Origin: Planctomycetaceae bacterium
Lineage (GTDB): Bacteria; Planctomycetota; Planctomycetia; Pirellulales; Pirellulaceae
Direction of reading: 5' to 3'
DNA length: 64,000 nt
Assembly (NCBI GenBank): GCA_016794985.1
Contig: JAEUIQ010000070.1
Coordinates: 151,043 to 215,042, forward strand
Shown here in pieces: positions 1 through 8,470 of this stretch. Position numbers and translations under genes: made by a program. The notes beneath the pieces are model-generated. The model saw only the letters and a program-made list of their open reading frames with translations. It ran no database searches and was not told where the DNA came from. Every line of letters begins with the position of its first letter. Positions within the stretch are counted from its first letter, which is position 1.

Positions 1-2
1 AT

Positions 3-209
3 GCCGGAGCGCTGACTCCTATAGATGCGCGCTCAATTGACGAAAAGTTGGATGATGGTGACCCAGATAGTGGCAGTATATTGGCTTATGGGAGCTTTGC
101 TATAGGTGCCGGAACAAACTCGGGTTGTGTACTGAATAATGCTCCAGGCACGACGTACGAATTAACAGACCCAGACTTGCGTTGTGTGTTGATAATGAAA
201 ATAGATTAA
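3..209 (+). CDS. Prepilin-like protein, C-terminal part (cut by window edge)
   Basis: The open frame runs in from the left edge and stops at TAA 207-209, so only the last 68 residues are seen. They contain the motif SIDEKLDDGDPDSG, which matches the ID-x-K-x-DDG-x-P-x-x-G motif near the C-terminus of the three complete prepilins in this window (4938, 15256, 20115). Two cysteines follow, as in those proteins. The family is type IV-like (pseudo)pilins cleaved by a prepilin peptidase; the N-terminal helix lies outside the window. The protein ends at a second, degenerate copy of the same motif (residues IMKID), where an orphan cassette begins. Role in the conjugative pilus is inferred from context. 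Confidence 0.75.
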   Translation, partial: AGALTPIDARSIDEKLDDGDPDSGSILAYGSFAIGAGTNSGCVLNNAPGTTYELTDPDLRCVLIMKID

Positions 210-210
210 T

Positions 211-363
211 GGCAGACCGTGCACAGGAAAGTTTGAAGCATCGTTAGGGCACGTTTTTGGGACATCAATATGGACTTCGTGCGTAACTGGATCTGGTAGT
301 TCCGCGGCTTACAACTTCACCCAGACCGGTGATACCTGCCGGTATATCTTCAGGCTGGAGTAG
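211..363 (+). pseudogene. Orphan C-terminal pilin cassette
   Basis: Read from GGC at 211 the frame gives GRPCTGKFEAS and continues for 50 residues to TAG at 361-363. It matches the last 50 residues of the prepilin at 15256-16062 at about three quarters of positions, including all cysteines. Nucleotide similarity begins upstream at about 188, inside the end of the preceding pilin, exactly at the ID-x-K-x-DDG motif. It is one base out of frame with that pilin and has no start codon or ribosome site, so it cannot be translated as it stands. It is either a decayed duplicate or a silent donor segment. Confidence 0.7.
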
Positions 364-414
364 CAATAAAAAGCGACTTCGAGGGCCGGAGGGAACTGAG
401 TCATCTCGTTAGCG

Positions 415-1584
415 TTACAATTCTTCGTCCTGTATTTCCTGAAAGCGTTTTATCTCAGCGAGCAACTTCAGTGAGAACGGCATCCTCCTCCATCCGCCAT
501 TGAGTAAGTCGGCCTCGGTAGTGCCCGCCATCTCGCCGGTGGCACTCTCATCGCCTCTGCCCACCATCGTAATGAGATTTCGGGCAACGAGTGGCGGGCG
601 ATCCATCCAATACTGCAACTCAAATGTGTCGGAGTTGTTGCATACAGCCTGGAATGCGCCCGGTTGTTGAAAGACTTTCCAGTCGAGAGGATGAATCGCA
701 TTAGGGTTATGGTAGACCCTAAGACCATCGCACAATGATTCTTGGTATTGAGATTTCGAGCCATAGAAAACGAACGTCTCCCCCGAATGCGGATCGAATC
801 GGCAGGCGTTGAAGTAAATGAACGGGTTTTGGTCATCGCACATTGCCCGGACTTTACCCCAAGTGGCGGCCGAGTTGAAGACCACTGCACTGATATGCTC
901 GTGGGTTTTGTCAGTAAAGATACCCAGTGGTAACTCAACTCCATTGTCCTTTCGAACAACTCTCAACCGCTGTGGTCTTAATGGCGATGTCGTTGACGGA
1001 TTGTCAATCGATTCCTGCTCGTCGACATAATACCCGTACAGAACCGCCTCGATCGCCCGCTGGATTTGGAGGTAAAAGAGCGGCCGGTCAAAAGGGGCCA
1101 GTGCCAATACGAACGGTTTGTCAGCTACATGCGGCATTTTCTGGTAACTCTGGGTATACTTTTTCGACTTTTCCGAAATGCTATTTAACAGCCGAATCAT
1201 TGCTAACCGATTGAACTCATTTAGATCACGCGGGCGATTATCTAGGTCCAGCGGCGACCACTCGGGCAGTGAGTCCGTCGCGTTGAGCGCGACTGTTGCC
1301 TCGAGGAGAAACGGGACCGGAGCTGTGACAAAGTAGTCCGGTGCGTGGTGAGAGAAGTCAATGTTGCACCCAGCCTCTTTAAGGACTGCGTGCAAGTACA
1401 GCTCCCAGAAACAGCTATTAAAGGTTGTTTGGAACTCCTCGATAAACTTTCCATCGCGATCTATAAATCCGTCCGCCCACTTCGCGAGCACCATCCTGTC
1501 ATATTGGTTCGGCCGTGCAACGCATTGCGCGAAATTCGGATGAAACCGCTCTGGCGGCACAAGCGACTTAAACAGATCTAGCAT
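415..1584 (-). CDS. Hypothetical protein, possible PD-(D/E)XK-like N-terminal domain
   Basis: 389 residues from an ATG at 1584. I do not recognise the family. Residues 50-100 contain FxTTFNSCFWELYLHAVL, then APDYFV and LLEATVAL, an order (E, then PD, then E-A/V) that resembles the core of PD-(D/E)XK nucleases, although the usual final lysine is not obvious. The rest is a mixed alpha/beta sequence with no signal peptide or membrane segment. It stands alone, opposite in strand to the pilin remnant. A role as cargo of the mobile element is inferred only from position. Confidence 0.6.
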   Translation of the reverse strand: MLDLFKSLVPPERFHPNFAQCVARPNQYDRMVLAKWADGFIDRDGKFIEEFQTTFNSCFWELYLHAVLKEAGCNIDFSHHAPDYFVTAPVPFLLEATVALNATDSLPEWSPLDLDNRPRDLNEFNRLAMIRLLNSISEKSKKYTQSYQKMPHVADKPFVLALAPFDRPLFYLQIQRAIEAVLYGYYVDEQESIDNPSTTSPLRPQRLRVVRKDNGVELPLGIFTDKTHEHISAVVFNSAATWGKVRAMCDDQNPFIYFNACRFDPHSGETFVFYGSKSQYQESLCDGLRVYHNPNAIHPLDWKVFQQPGAFQAVCNNSDTFELQYWMDRPPLVARNLITMVGRGDESATGEMAGTTEADLLNGGWRRMPFSLKLLAEIKRFQEIQDEEL

Positions 1585-1802
1585 ACGACAATCTACCTAA
1601 TTGAAATTGTGTTGCGAGAAGGAAAGGTGGTTGCGAGCGGATACCGTATTCACTCGCTTGCAGCTCATTCAGCCCCTACAATTTGTGCGTCGAATGATTG
1701 ATACCCATCTTGGACATAGACGAAACCGAGTACGACGGTAATGAAATCGGCTGACACGTAGAAACAATTCACGTTACTGCGTGCTGTAAACCTACGTCAA
1801 GC

Positions 1803-2225
1803 TCAGAAAGACGACTGTCGCCGCCTCCAGAAATAGACGTAAATGTTCGATTTGGTGCGGTCGCTATTCCAATGCCTGATTGCTCCCTGAGGCTCCATTC
1901 CATCTTGCCGGCCTGTCGTATGCGCTACAGATATCTCGACAACTTCCCTTACGTCCTCAAAATCAGGTTCTTGGGGTAGCGTGTCGATGGACGAGCACCG
2001 AGGATCATCATCGTCGTAAAGCGGCAGATCAATAAAGCTCTCTAGCTCGGCATATTCAGAGTCGGTCATTGTTGGTAGCTCGGAATTGGGGAGATGGGAG
2101 GTTGTGAAATTACTGGAGGACAGCCCGAATTCTACTGTAGCTTCGGCCCGAATGCAAAGACCTTTCATGTGTACCGTTTCCTTCGGCGTAGCTCGCCTCC
2201 ATAGGAACTTCCAGTAACGGGGCAT
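1803..2225 (-). CDS. Doubtful hypothetical protein
   Basis: An open frame of 140 residues from ATG 2225 (a TTG at 2246 extends it by seven). The middle is acidic (LYDDDDPRC) and the C-terminus basic and aromatic (IYVYFWRRRQ). No domain is recognised and no convincing ribosome site is seen. It fills an otherwise empty gap, which is the main reason to list it. Confidence 0.3.
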   Translation of the reverse strand: MPRYWKFLWRRATPKETVHMKGLCIRAEATVEFGLSSSNFTTSHLPNSELPTMTDSEYAELESFIDLPLYDDDDPRCSSIDTLPQEPDFEDVREVVEISVAHTTGRQDGMEPQGAIRHWNSDRTKSNIYVYFWRRRQSSF

Positions 2226-2427
2226 TCGTGCTAAACTCACAAACAAGGGATGATTCTGCTTTATTCTTCAGTCGATCGTGCATGTCGACTCTACGACGAC
2301 CAAATCATTCGTTACACTTTTGGGGCGTACCTAGTATATGAAAGCAACTGAGTATCGACACAACAAGGCCTGACTAATACCAAGTGCAATACTGACCCGA
2401 TCCGATTTCGGACTTAGAGAACAGACG

Positions 2428-2706
2428 ATGAGCCTAGCACAATTGACAGATGCGGAACTGGATGAACTAAACCGACAATGCACGGAAGTCATCAATTCAG
2501 TTTTGTCACGATTGGAGCGGGACGAGCGATTGCAAGCTGCTTTTCGGCGATTGCTTCAAACATTGAATATGATGGAGGAAATCCAGACTTTGGAATCGAA
2601 TGTCAGCGAGCTGGTTCTGCAATCAGCCGTGGCAGTATTGATCAATTCGCAAAGTATTAAAGCAATCGAAGTGGAGCAGCATCGACGGATGGTTGAGCGA
2701 AATTAA
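2428..2706 (+). CDS. Small helical protein, unknown function
   Basis: 92 residues from ATG 2428. The sequence is rich in Leu, Glu, Gln and Arg and looks fully helical, with heptad-like spacing over residues 5-60, so a coiled-coil or small adaptor is plausible. No cysteine cluster or signal peptide. It converges on the thermonuclease gene with a 56-bp gap. Function unknown; the amino-acid composition is that of a real protein, unlike the alternative frame from 2478. Confidence 0.5.
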   Translation: MSLAQLTDAELDELNRQCTEVINSVLSRLERDERLQAAFRRLLQTLNMMEEIQTLESNVSELVLQSAVAVLINSQSIKAIEVEQHRRMVERN

Positions 2707-2762
2707 GCGCGGTATCCGAATGTTGGACGCCAAAAAAACAAGAGCTTGGGTTCGGGGCCAAC

Positions 2763-3842
2763 TCAGCCGCCGCATTTCGAGCACGGCTTGCCCTCATTGG
2801 ACGAGCAAGGCCGACCTCGTTTGGTGTTTCCGTACCAGCGGCAACCGCGATTATGCCTTACGTTTGATTCTGTGTTGAGCCAGTAAGACCCGGTGGCAGC
2901 TGGCGGTTTTGGCTTTTCAACGTTGGGCTTGATCACCGGCGGTTCACTGTCATTAGCGAGTAGCGGCTTTGCGGCTCGCGGCGAGTCAATGAAGTTCTTT
3001 CTCTGAGCACTACTCCATTTCCGCCATTCCCATGGGGCGATGGGACCTTGTTCGGACCAGATGTTTTTCTTGGCCTTTCTCGCGTCTAGTTCTGCGGCTG
3101 CGAGCTCTTTGTCTCTCGAATATGTCTTGTAATGCCATGCAAGGCCCTCTGAAACCAGTGATCGGTTTGCGTTGGTTCCTTCCACCATCACATTACATAG
3201 ATTTCTGCCGTACTTGTCACCGCCCTTTCGATTTCCGGTAATCGATTTACCAAAGACCAATGTGCTTAGGTGTTGCTTCGATTTTGTGCCATAATCCTGC
3301 CCTAACTCCGGGGCGTCGATTCCCTCAAGACGGATTTTGTATTGCCGATTATTTAGCAATACAGTGATCGTGTCACCATCGTGAACACCTACCACTTTTG
3401 CAGTGAACTCGTCTGGAAGTACGGTGTCAGCCGTAGTGCGACGTGCCTCGACATATTGCTGGTCGCTCTTACTTAATCGAGTGATGTCAACCCGAACCTG
3501 AACGCCATCGACATTCTCGAGTGTTACTTGCTGACCGGAAACAGACACTAAGTCTGCGATATAATGGTATTTTCCGGAATCATCTTCCCAGACTCGCCCC
3601 CAGCCGGTCTGTCTCATGACTTCGGCCTGGTCGGTCGACGTTAACTCCCGGAATGGGAGAGAAAACAACTCTCCGTTAGGCTTCTCAAAACTGACTTCCC
3701 CTTGATTGATGCCCAGTAGCTTTGCCTCGACCTCGGTCAGATCTGGCATTAGCCACTTCTGATCCTGCGGCGTTGACAGGCCGCCATCTTGCCAGATAAG
3801 AACCAGACTGATGAAAAATGCCGAAAGCGATCGTAGAATCAT
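2763..3842 (-). CDS. Exported thermonuclease with two SHD1-like domains and a zinc-ribbon tail
   Basis: 359 residues from ATG 3842. The N-terminus is a signal peptide (hydrophobic residues 5-17). Residues 30-75 and 80-125 are SHD1-type repeats of the kind common in planctomycete secreted proteins. Residues ~145-275 are a staphylococcal-nuclease fold: VVGVHDGDTITV, IRLEGIDAPELG (Arg, Asp and Glu of the active site) and KYGR (second catalytic Arg). The last 40 residues hold HNRGC and PCSSNEGKPCSKCGG, a cysteine-rich zinc-ribbon-like end often seen on such nucleases. It should degrade DNA or RNA outside the cytoplasm with calcium. It stands alone among mobile-element genes, an odd place for a secreted nuclease. 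Confidence 0.88.
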   Translation of the reverse strand: MILRSLSAFFISLVLIWQDGGLSTPQDQKWLMPDLTEVEAKLLGINQGEVSFEKPNGELFSLPFRELTSTDQAEVMRQTGWGRVWEDDSGKYHYIADLVSVSGQQVTLENVDGVQVRVDITRLSKSDQQYVEARRTTADTVLPDEFTAKVVGVHDGDTITVLLNNRQYKIRLEGIDAPELGQDYGTKSKQHLSTLVFGKSITGNRKGGDKYGRNLCNVMVEGTNANRSLVSEGLAWHYKTYSRDKELAAAELDARKAKKNIWSEQGPIAPWEWRKWSSAQRKNFIDSPRAAKPLLANDSEPPVIKPNVEKPKPPAATGSYWLNTESNVRHNRGCRWYGNTKRGRPCSSNEGKPCSKCGG

Positions 3843-3970
3843 GAGTCTTTCGATTCCAACACAAAATGGAAGGTGTGGGATGAGCGGACCGTTACGCCGA
3901 TATTGTAACCTTCAAGAATTGGCAGAAAACTACCATTTCTATCCGAGGATCTAGGAAACCGCATTGGACG

Positions 3971-4579
3971 CTACATGTACGGCCACAAAGCCTCAATGTA
4001 AGCAATCTCAGCGTTTACCAATGGAATTGTCGCTGGTGGACCAGGGGGGCGTACAAAAAGTTTTGACGTCCGGATGTCAAGCAAACAGAGCTCTGTCTGT
4101 GGCGTACATTTTGTGCGAAGTGTGCTCTCCATCAAATCGAGGATGAGCGTTGCACGCGGTTTGGTAAGCTTCGCTTCTTTGAAATAGAGTTTCAGCAAAT
4201 GGCGTGCCCCGCCCCATTCCAGCCCGAGTTCGGGATTAATAAATATCTCCAAAGTACTATAATGGTACGATGCTCGAGGTGGCGAAAACCACGTGAAAGT
4301 CTTCTTGCCCCACCATTTGAAATAGGCCTTTCGAAGTTCAGTGTAATTTTGAAGCTTCTTCGGGTCCGAGGAAAATCTTGGCAGTGCATTAAACTCTTTT
4401 CTTGTTTTCCCGCTACGATGAGCCTTAGCGATACCGTCACGTATTTGTTTGTAGAAGTCGAACGCTGGCTGGTAGTCAGGTCGTTGCTTAACGGTCTTAA
4501 CTATCGTCGCCTTCGGTGTCCCGCTCGCGTGGACCACGTCAACAAAGTCTGTCAGCGATAATCGCGGATGTGCTGGCAT
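3971..4579 (-). CDS. Conserved-looking hypothetical protein
   Basis: 202 residues from ATG 4579. The N-terminus LSLTDFVDVVHASGTPKATIVKTVKQRPDYQPAFDFYKQIRDGI has a helical, basic character; the centre is rich in Trp and aromatic residues (KWWGKKTFTWFSPP). No signal peptide or catalytic motif is visible. I believe similar proteins occur in bacterial mobile elements, but I cannot assign a function. It lies tail-to-tail with nothing obvious and 123 bp from the thermonuclease start. Confidence 0.65.
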   Translation of the reverse strand: MPAHPRLSLTDFVDVVHASGTPKATIVKTVKQRPDYQPAFDFYKQIRDGIAKAHRSGKTRKEFNALPRFSSDPKKLQNYTELRKAYFKWWGKKTFTWFSPPRASYHYSTLEIFINPELGLEWGGARHLLKLYFKEAKLTKPRATLILDLMESTLRTKCTPQTELCLLDIRTSKLFVRPPGPPATIPLVNAEIAYIEALWPYM

Positions 4580-4893
4580 TAGGTTCCCCTCCCTACAAAG
4601 AAGACGAGAAATCCGGGCCTAGGTGGGGACATTTTTTCCGAATTTGGGCAAAGATTTTCCAAAATAGTCAAATTGCTCAGGCAATCGGTATTCGTTCTTG
4701 GGTCTCAGGCGGTAGAAATTGGAGAAAAAGACCAGGTTTTCTTCCGAAACCAGGTTTGGAATGTCACGCAGGCGGCCATCTTTTCCGACGTGCCGGGAAG
4801 GAGAAAGCCGGATCGACACGAGGAAGTGAGCGTTTAACAAATTGTTAATGACAAGCTGGTAGCCTTCAGATATTAGAGAAACCGAGGCGACCA
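4580..4893. other. Intergenic stretch without a supported gene
   Basis: Frames of about 90-110 codons exist on both strands, but they overlap each other, start at TTG or lack ribosome sites, and have no recognisable composition. The stretch probably carries the promoter of the prepilin gene at 4938. No clear promoter box was found. Confidence 0.4.
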
Positions 4894-4941
4894 ATGACAA
4901 TCAATGACATTCATGCCATCACTGCCGAGACCATCGGATGA
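4894..4941 (+). other. Possible 15-codon leader ORF coupled to the prepilin gene
   Basis: ATG 4894 opens a 15-codon frame whose TGA (4939-4941) overlaps the ATG of the prepilin gene in an ATGA arrangement. Such overlaps commonly couple translation. It could equally be the broken end of a lost upstream gene. No strong ribosome site stands before it. Confidence 0.25.
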
Positions 4942-5729
4942 GAAATGGTTTCACACTGGTTGAAATAAGCATCGGTCTGGTCATCATTGGCCTAGTTATT
5001 GGTGGAGTTTTTGTTGGGCGGGATCTGATTGAAGCGACAAAGGTAAGGTCGGTTATCAGTCAGCGTGACCAATTTATGACCGCCGTGAGAACATTTCAGA
5101 TTAAATACGGCTGTTTACCCGGTGATTGCACTAATGTCGCGCGCTTTGGCTGGACGCAGCCCGGCGTCGATAATGGGTGTTCACCCGGAAATGGTCTAAT
5201 CGAATCTAGCAATGGCGTAATAAATTCAAGCGATGCCGTTCCAGGTTATGAAACCACACATTTCTGGCGACAATTATCGCTTGCAGGATTGATTAGCGAG
5301 ACGATTCAAAACCCTCCAACAAATACACTAGCCAGTATGGGGGCTCCTATATCTGGCGACACGATCAATCGCTACTTTCCCTCCATTACAGATAACAAGC
5401 GTGTCTACTGGAATGCCGTGTCACGTACCAGCACCAGCGAAGGAAAAAACTATTTTGCATTGTTGGGCTTCCAATCTGTAAGTCAGGTGTTTGGAGGAAG
5501 CGGTGATTATGACACCTTTGCTCCGTTTACCCCTCATTTTGTGCGTTCAATTGATCAAAAAACAGATGACGGCACACCTGGAAGTGGAAAAGTTATCGGT
5601 ACTCAACGTCAAAGTTATTTGATAGCACATCCCGCAAGTAACAATGCTACTGACACAGGTTGTCGAATTTCGGCAACAGTTTATTCCACCCATTCTAACC
5701 GCACCTGCGGAGTACGATTTGAGTGGTAG
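4938..5729 (+). CDS. Prepilin-like protein (type IV pilin family)
   Basis: 263 residues. The leader MRNG is followed by FTLVEISIGLVIIGLVIGG, a class III prepilin signal with Glu at position +5 of the mature protein and a hydrophobic assembly helix. After it come RSVISQRDQFMTAVRTFQIKYGCLPGDC, the usual alpha1 and loop of this family, and near the C-terminus SIDQKTDDGTPGSGK, shared with the other prepilins here. A cysteine pair near the end (TGCRI, RTCGV) may close a D-loop. The protein should be processed by a prepilin peptidase and built into a pilus at the inner membrane. It ends two bases before a serine recombinase gene on the other strand. Confidence 0.88.
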   Translation: MRNGFTLVEISIGLVIIGLVIGGVFVGRDLIEATKVRSVISQRDQFMTAVRTFQIKYGCLPGDCTNVARFGWTQPGVDNGCSPGNGLIESSNGVINSSDAVPGYETTHFWRQLSLAGLISETIQNPPTNTLASMGAPISGDTINRYFPSITDNKRVYWNAVSRTSTSEGKNYFALLGFQSVSQVFGGSGDYDTFAPFTPHFVRSIDQKTDDGTPGSGKVIGTQRQSYLIAHPASNNATDTGCRISATVYSTHSNRTCGVRFEW

Positions 5730-5731
5730 CA

Positions 5732-6340
5732 TTAGGATAAGAGCCGCTTCGTATCATTCCGTAGATCGCCGTTTGGAGCAATATGCCTGTAAAGTGTCTG
5801 GCGGCTCACTCCAAGTAGCTTGCAGAGTTCACCGACATTGGTCTCCATATTCGCAAGTGCGGTCGCGGCTAGTTCGATCTTGGTCTGATTGAGTTTCCTT
5901 GGCCGACCTCCCATGCGCCCCCGAGCTCGGGCCGAGGCCAGCCCTGCCATCGTTCGTTCGCGGATTAGCTCTCGCTCGAATTCGGCAAGGGCTGCAAAAA
6001 TACCGAACACTAGCTTGCCATTGGCAGTAGTGGTATCGATGCTCGCTCCGTGACCGGAAAGGACCTTGAAGCCGATGTTACGCTGCGTAAGATCGTGAAC
6101 TAGATTGACTAGCTCGCGCAGGTCACGCCCAAGGCGGTCCAGCTTCCAAACGACCAAGGTGTCGCCATCACGCAATGACTTCAGGCAAGATGCGAGCCCC
6201 GGTCGATCATCTCGCCGTGAAGAGGCCAGGTCTTCATAGATAAATTTCGGGTCGATCCCTTCCGCCAGCAATGCATCGCGTTGTAGATCGGTAGTCTGAC
6301 TTCCATCCGACTTCGAGACTCGCATGTATCCAACCAACAT
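5732..6340 (-). CDS. Small serine recombinase (resolvase/invertase)
   Basis: 202 residues if started at ATG 6340, which has GGAGGT four bases upstream; an upstream ATG at 6421 would add 27 residues not typical of the family. Motifs: YMRVS with the nucleophilic serine, DLASSRRDDRPGL, WKLDRLGRDLREL, FGIFAALAEFERELIRERT and a C-terminal helix-turn-helix (GELCKLLGVSRQTLYRHI). Length and order fit Tn3 resolvases and Hin/Pin invertases rather than large serine integrases. It may resolve element dimers or invert a DNA segment. Its stop lies two bases from the end of a prepilin gene, which makes a role in pilin rearrangement worth testing. Confidence 0.93.
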   Translation of the reverse strand: MLVGYMRVSKSDGSQTTDLQRDALLAEGIDPKFIYEDLASSRRDDRPGLASCLKSLRDGDTLVVWKLDRLGRDLRELVNLVHDLTQRNIGFKVLSGHGASIDTTTANGKLVFGIFAALAEFERELIRERTMAGLASARARGRMGGRPRKLNQTKIELAATALANMETNVGELCKLLGVSRQTLYRHIAPNGDLRNDTKRLLS

Positions 6341-6601
6341 TTCGACCTCCATGTGTTTTGATTTCACTTGTTCCATAAACGACCGTTTTTGGAACAAAGC
6401 AAACTTCTTTCCCTGCCGCATCCTGAACCTGTCACAATAACCATCACAAAATCTATGTCTTGTAAAGGGTCGTGTTTTTGCTTTTGGACGCCATGAAGTG
6501 AATTGTAGGCATAAACGAAAGTGTGCCGTAAATTAGTGCTTTGATTCAAAGCCTAACTATGCCATAAATGCGAAGTCACCAATAACCAAGAAAGGGCATC
6601 T

Positions 6602-6847
6602 ATGGAAACAATACCGCAATTCAAATTATGGGCAACTCAATTTGATTCGTCAGGACGCGTTCATATGCCCAGTGAGCTCAGAAAGGAAATGAAAGTTTCT
6701 TCTGGATCGCCTGTCGTCTGGGTGCGTACCGAGGCCGGTATCGTCCTTCGTCCTTATGAAGATGTGGTGTCGGAAGTACAGGATCATTTTTGCGGGATTG
6801 GGGCCGCCACTGACGTGTGGTCTAATTCTACCCGGACCGGGAAATGA
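6602..6847 (+). CDS. AbrB/MazE-type antitoxin
   Basis: 81 residues. The core TQFDSSGRVHMPSELRKEMKVSSGSPVVWVRTEAGIVLRPYED is a swapped-hairpin (SpoVT/AbrB) DNA-binding domain. Its last codons overlap the next gene in an ATGA arrangement, the usual order antitoxin then toxin. It should bind and neutralise the PIN toxin and repress its own promoter. GGGCATCT upstream of the ATG is only a weak ribosome site. Confidence 0.8.
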   Translation: METIPQFKLWATQFDSSGRVHMPSELRKEMKVSSGSPVVWVRTEAGIVLRPYEDVVSEVQDHFCGIGAATDVWSNSTRTGK

Positions 6848-7236
6848 CCAAATACGTCCTTGATCATTCGGCAATCACTGCCGTACTTCGACGAGAGCCG
6901 GGACACGAAAAGATATTGCCGCATCTCTTCGGCAGTATGGTATCAGCGCTCACCATCGCCGAACTGCTCACAACAGCCGCATCAAATGGAGCTGATCTCG
7001 AAACATCCTTCGAATCGCTGAAACGACTGAAACTTGAAATAGTCGCTTTCACGGATGCTCATGCCGTGCGGCTCGCGAATCTGGTAAACAGCCCAAAGAC
7101 AAGCACGCTGTCGCAATCGGAGCTGTTTGTGATTTGCCTGGCCATGGAAAAGAAGGCAACAATCGTAACAACCAACAGGGTGCTGTCAAGCATGGCTCTT
7201 CCCGTCAAAATCAAACAATTTGGCCCACGCTTTTAG
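6844..7236 (+). CDS. PIN-domain toxin (VapC-like)
   Basis: 130 residues. PIN-domain pattern: Asp7 in YVLDHSAI, Glu40 in SALTIAELL, then LSQSELFVICLA and TIVTTNR. In canonical VapC the last two acidic positions are Asp; here they are Glu93 and Asn111, so metal binding and RNase activity may be altered. It overlaps the antitoxin by four bases. Role inferred: stabilising the mobile element by post-segregational killing. Confidence 0.8.
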   Translation: MTKYVLDHSAITAVLRREPGHEKILPHLFGSMVSALTIAELLTTAASNGADLETSFESLKRLKLEIVAFTDAHAVRLANLVNSPKTSTLSQSELFVICLAMEKKATIVTTNRVLSSMALPVKIKQFGPRF

Positions 7237-7342
7237 TCGTGAGATTCTCCAACGATAGGGTTCTTGAACCTGCTTCTCAGGATAATTACCATCATCATGT
7301 CAATGGGTCGCGGTACCACGGTAACGCAAACGCAACGTTAAG

Positions 7343-8470
7343 ATGCAAGGGCAGGCCATGTTTGTTGTGATGCGAGACGATGTCTACGCGAAATTCATTG
7401 AGTTGGATGCATTCCCCAAGAAGGAAACGCTTCACAAGTATCTCCGAAACGAAAAGCAGATCAAGTTTCCTGAAGACACTTATACGAAGCTTTCCAAACA
7501 GAAACCCGTACCGATAGACTACGCGAACGGATTCGTAACCTATCTTAATAAAACAAAGGAACGACTCGCGGCAGGTGTGCAAAAGTTTGATTTAACAACG
7601 GAATGCCTGTTCCGGGAAGCGGAATATGACGAGTTACCCACCAAGTTTGTTGCCCCGACGAGAGCCGACGATCGGGCACTTCGAGGAATCGATTCTATTA
7701 TTCATTTCGTCTTGCGGTTTATTTCAAGCAGGCGGTGGCAGAGATTTCACAAGATCAATCGAGATAAGATCTACGACGTGCGAAACGATCCAGAAACCTA
7801 TAAGCGTTTCACTCAATTTAGCGCGGGGCTGGACGAAACGCTTCCGAATCGAACGCCGGGTTCAATAGCGGGCGTGGTCGAAATGGGACGGGAAGTACAT
7901 TTCGGCAGACATGTCGATAAGTATGTTGAGTTTCTTCGGATGGCTTGCAATATAAACCCAGGGTTTGCACGATTTGCCATGCTGAGCGAAAATGAAGTCG
8001 CTGGAATTACAATCGTTTTCTGTATTACCGACGAAGCCTTTCTCGCCTCAGTCAGAGGAGAACATACCGATCTCAGTTATCGCGAAGAGGATATTGTTCC
8101 ATCGAGCAATAATTTGGTGCTGTTTTCCTATGCCGAAGCTCCCGTAGCTATGGAAAGCGCGAAGGAAATAAAAAAGCGGCGTGCTGCACTACAAGCAGGG
8201 CTAATGTATCACATTGCTTCGTTGTTGAGTCTTCCGTTTGGTCGGACCTACATTCGTGCGATTTCCCATGACGTTCTCGCGTCTAATGCGAAACGCCTGA
8301 GAAGAGTGGGGTTTCGACCAATAAGGGCATGTTATGCGACTGGGCCAGGCTGTAATAGAGTTCTAGTGTTGGATCGTAGAACCATGGGTTATTTGTCGCG
8401 CTGCAGGTTGCGGTTTTTATTCAGTTTGCTCGACTACATCCGCTGCGAAATTATCGATAAATCTGAATAA
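7343..8470 (+). CDS. Hypothetical protein, possible GNAT-like C-terminal fold
   Basis: 375 residues from ATG 7343; ATGs at 7358 and 7370 are alternatives and the one at 7358 has a better purine run (AAGGG) upstream. Residues 1-70 look like a separate small helical domain. The second half has the sequence EVAGITIVFCIT, then LMYHIASLLSLPFGRTYIRAISHDVLASNAKRLRRVGFRPI, where N-x-x-x-L-R-x-x-GF resembles motif B of GNAT acyltransferases. The family itself is not recognised. It is 106 bp downstream of the toxin gene, probably its own unit. Confidence 0.6.
   Translation: MQGQAMFVVMRDDVYAKFIELDAFPKKETLHKYLRNEKQIKFPEDTYTKLSKQKPVPIDYANGFVTYLNKTKERLAAGVQKFDLTTECLFREAEYDELPTKFVAPTRADDRALRGIDSIIHFVLRFISSRRWQRFHKINRDKIYDVRNDPETYKRFTQFSAGLDETLPNRTPGSIAGVVEMGREVHFGRHVDKYVEFLRMACNINPGFARFAMLSENEVAGITIVFCITDEAFLASVRGEHTDLSYREEDIVPSSNNLVLFSYAEAPVAMESAKEIKKRRAALQAGLMYHIASLLSLPFGRTYIRAISHDVLASNAKRLRRVGFRPIRACYATGPGCNRVLVLDRRTMGYLSRCRLRFLFSLLDYIRCEIIDKSE

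Noticed and set aside
4516..4900. Overlapping frames of 93-110 codons on both strands before the prepilin gene
   Set aside because: They compete with each other, one starts at TTG, and neither looks like a protein.
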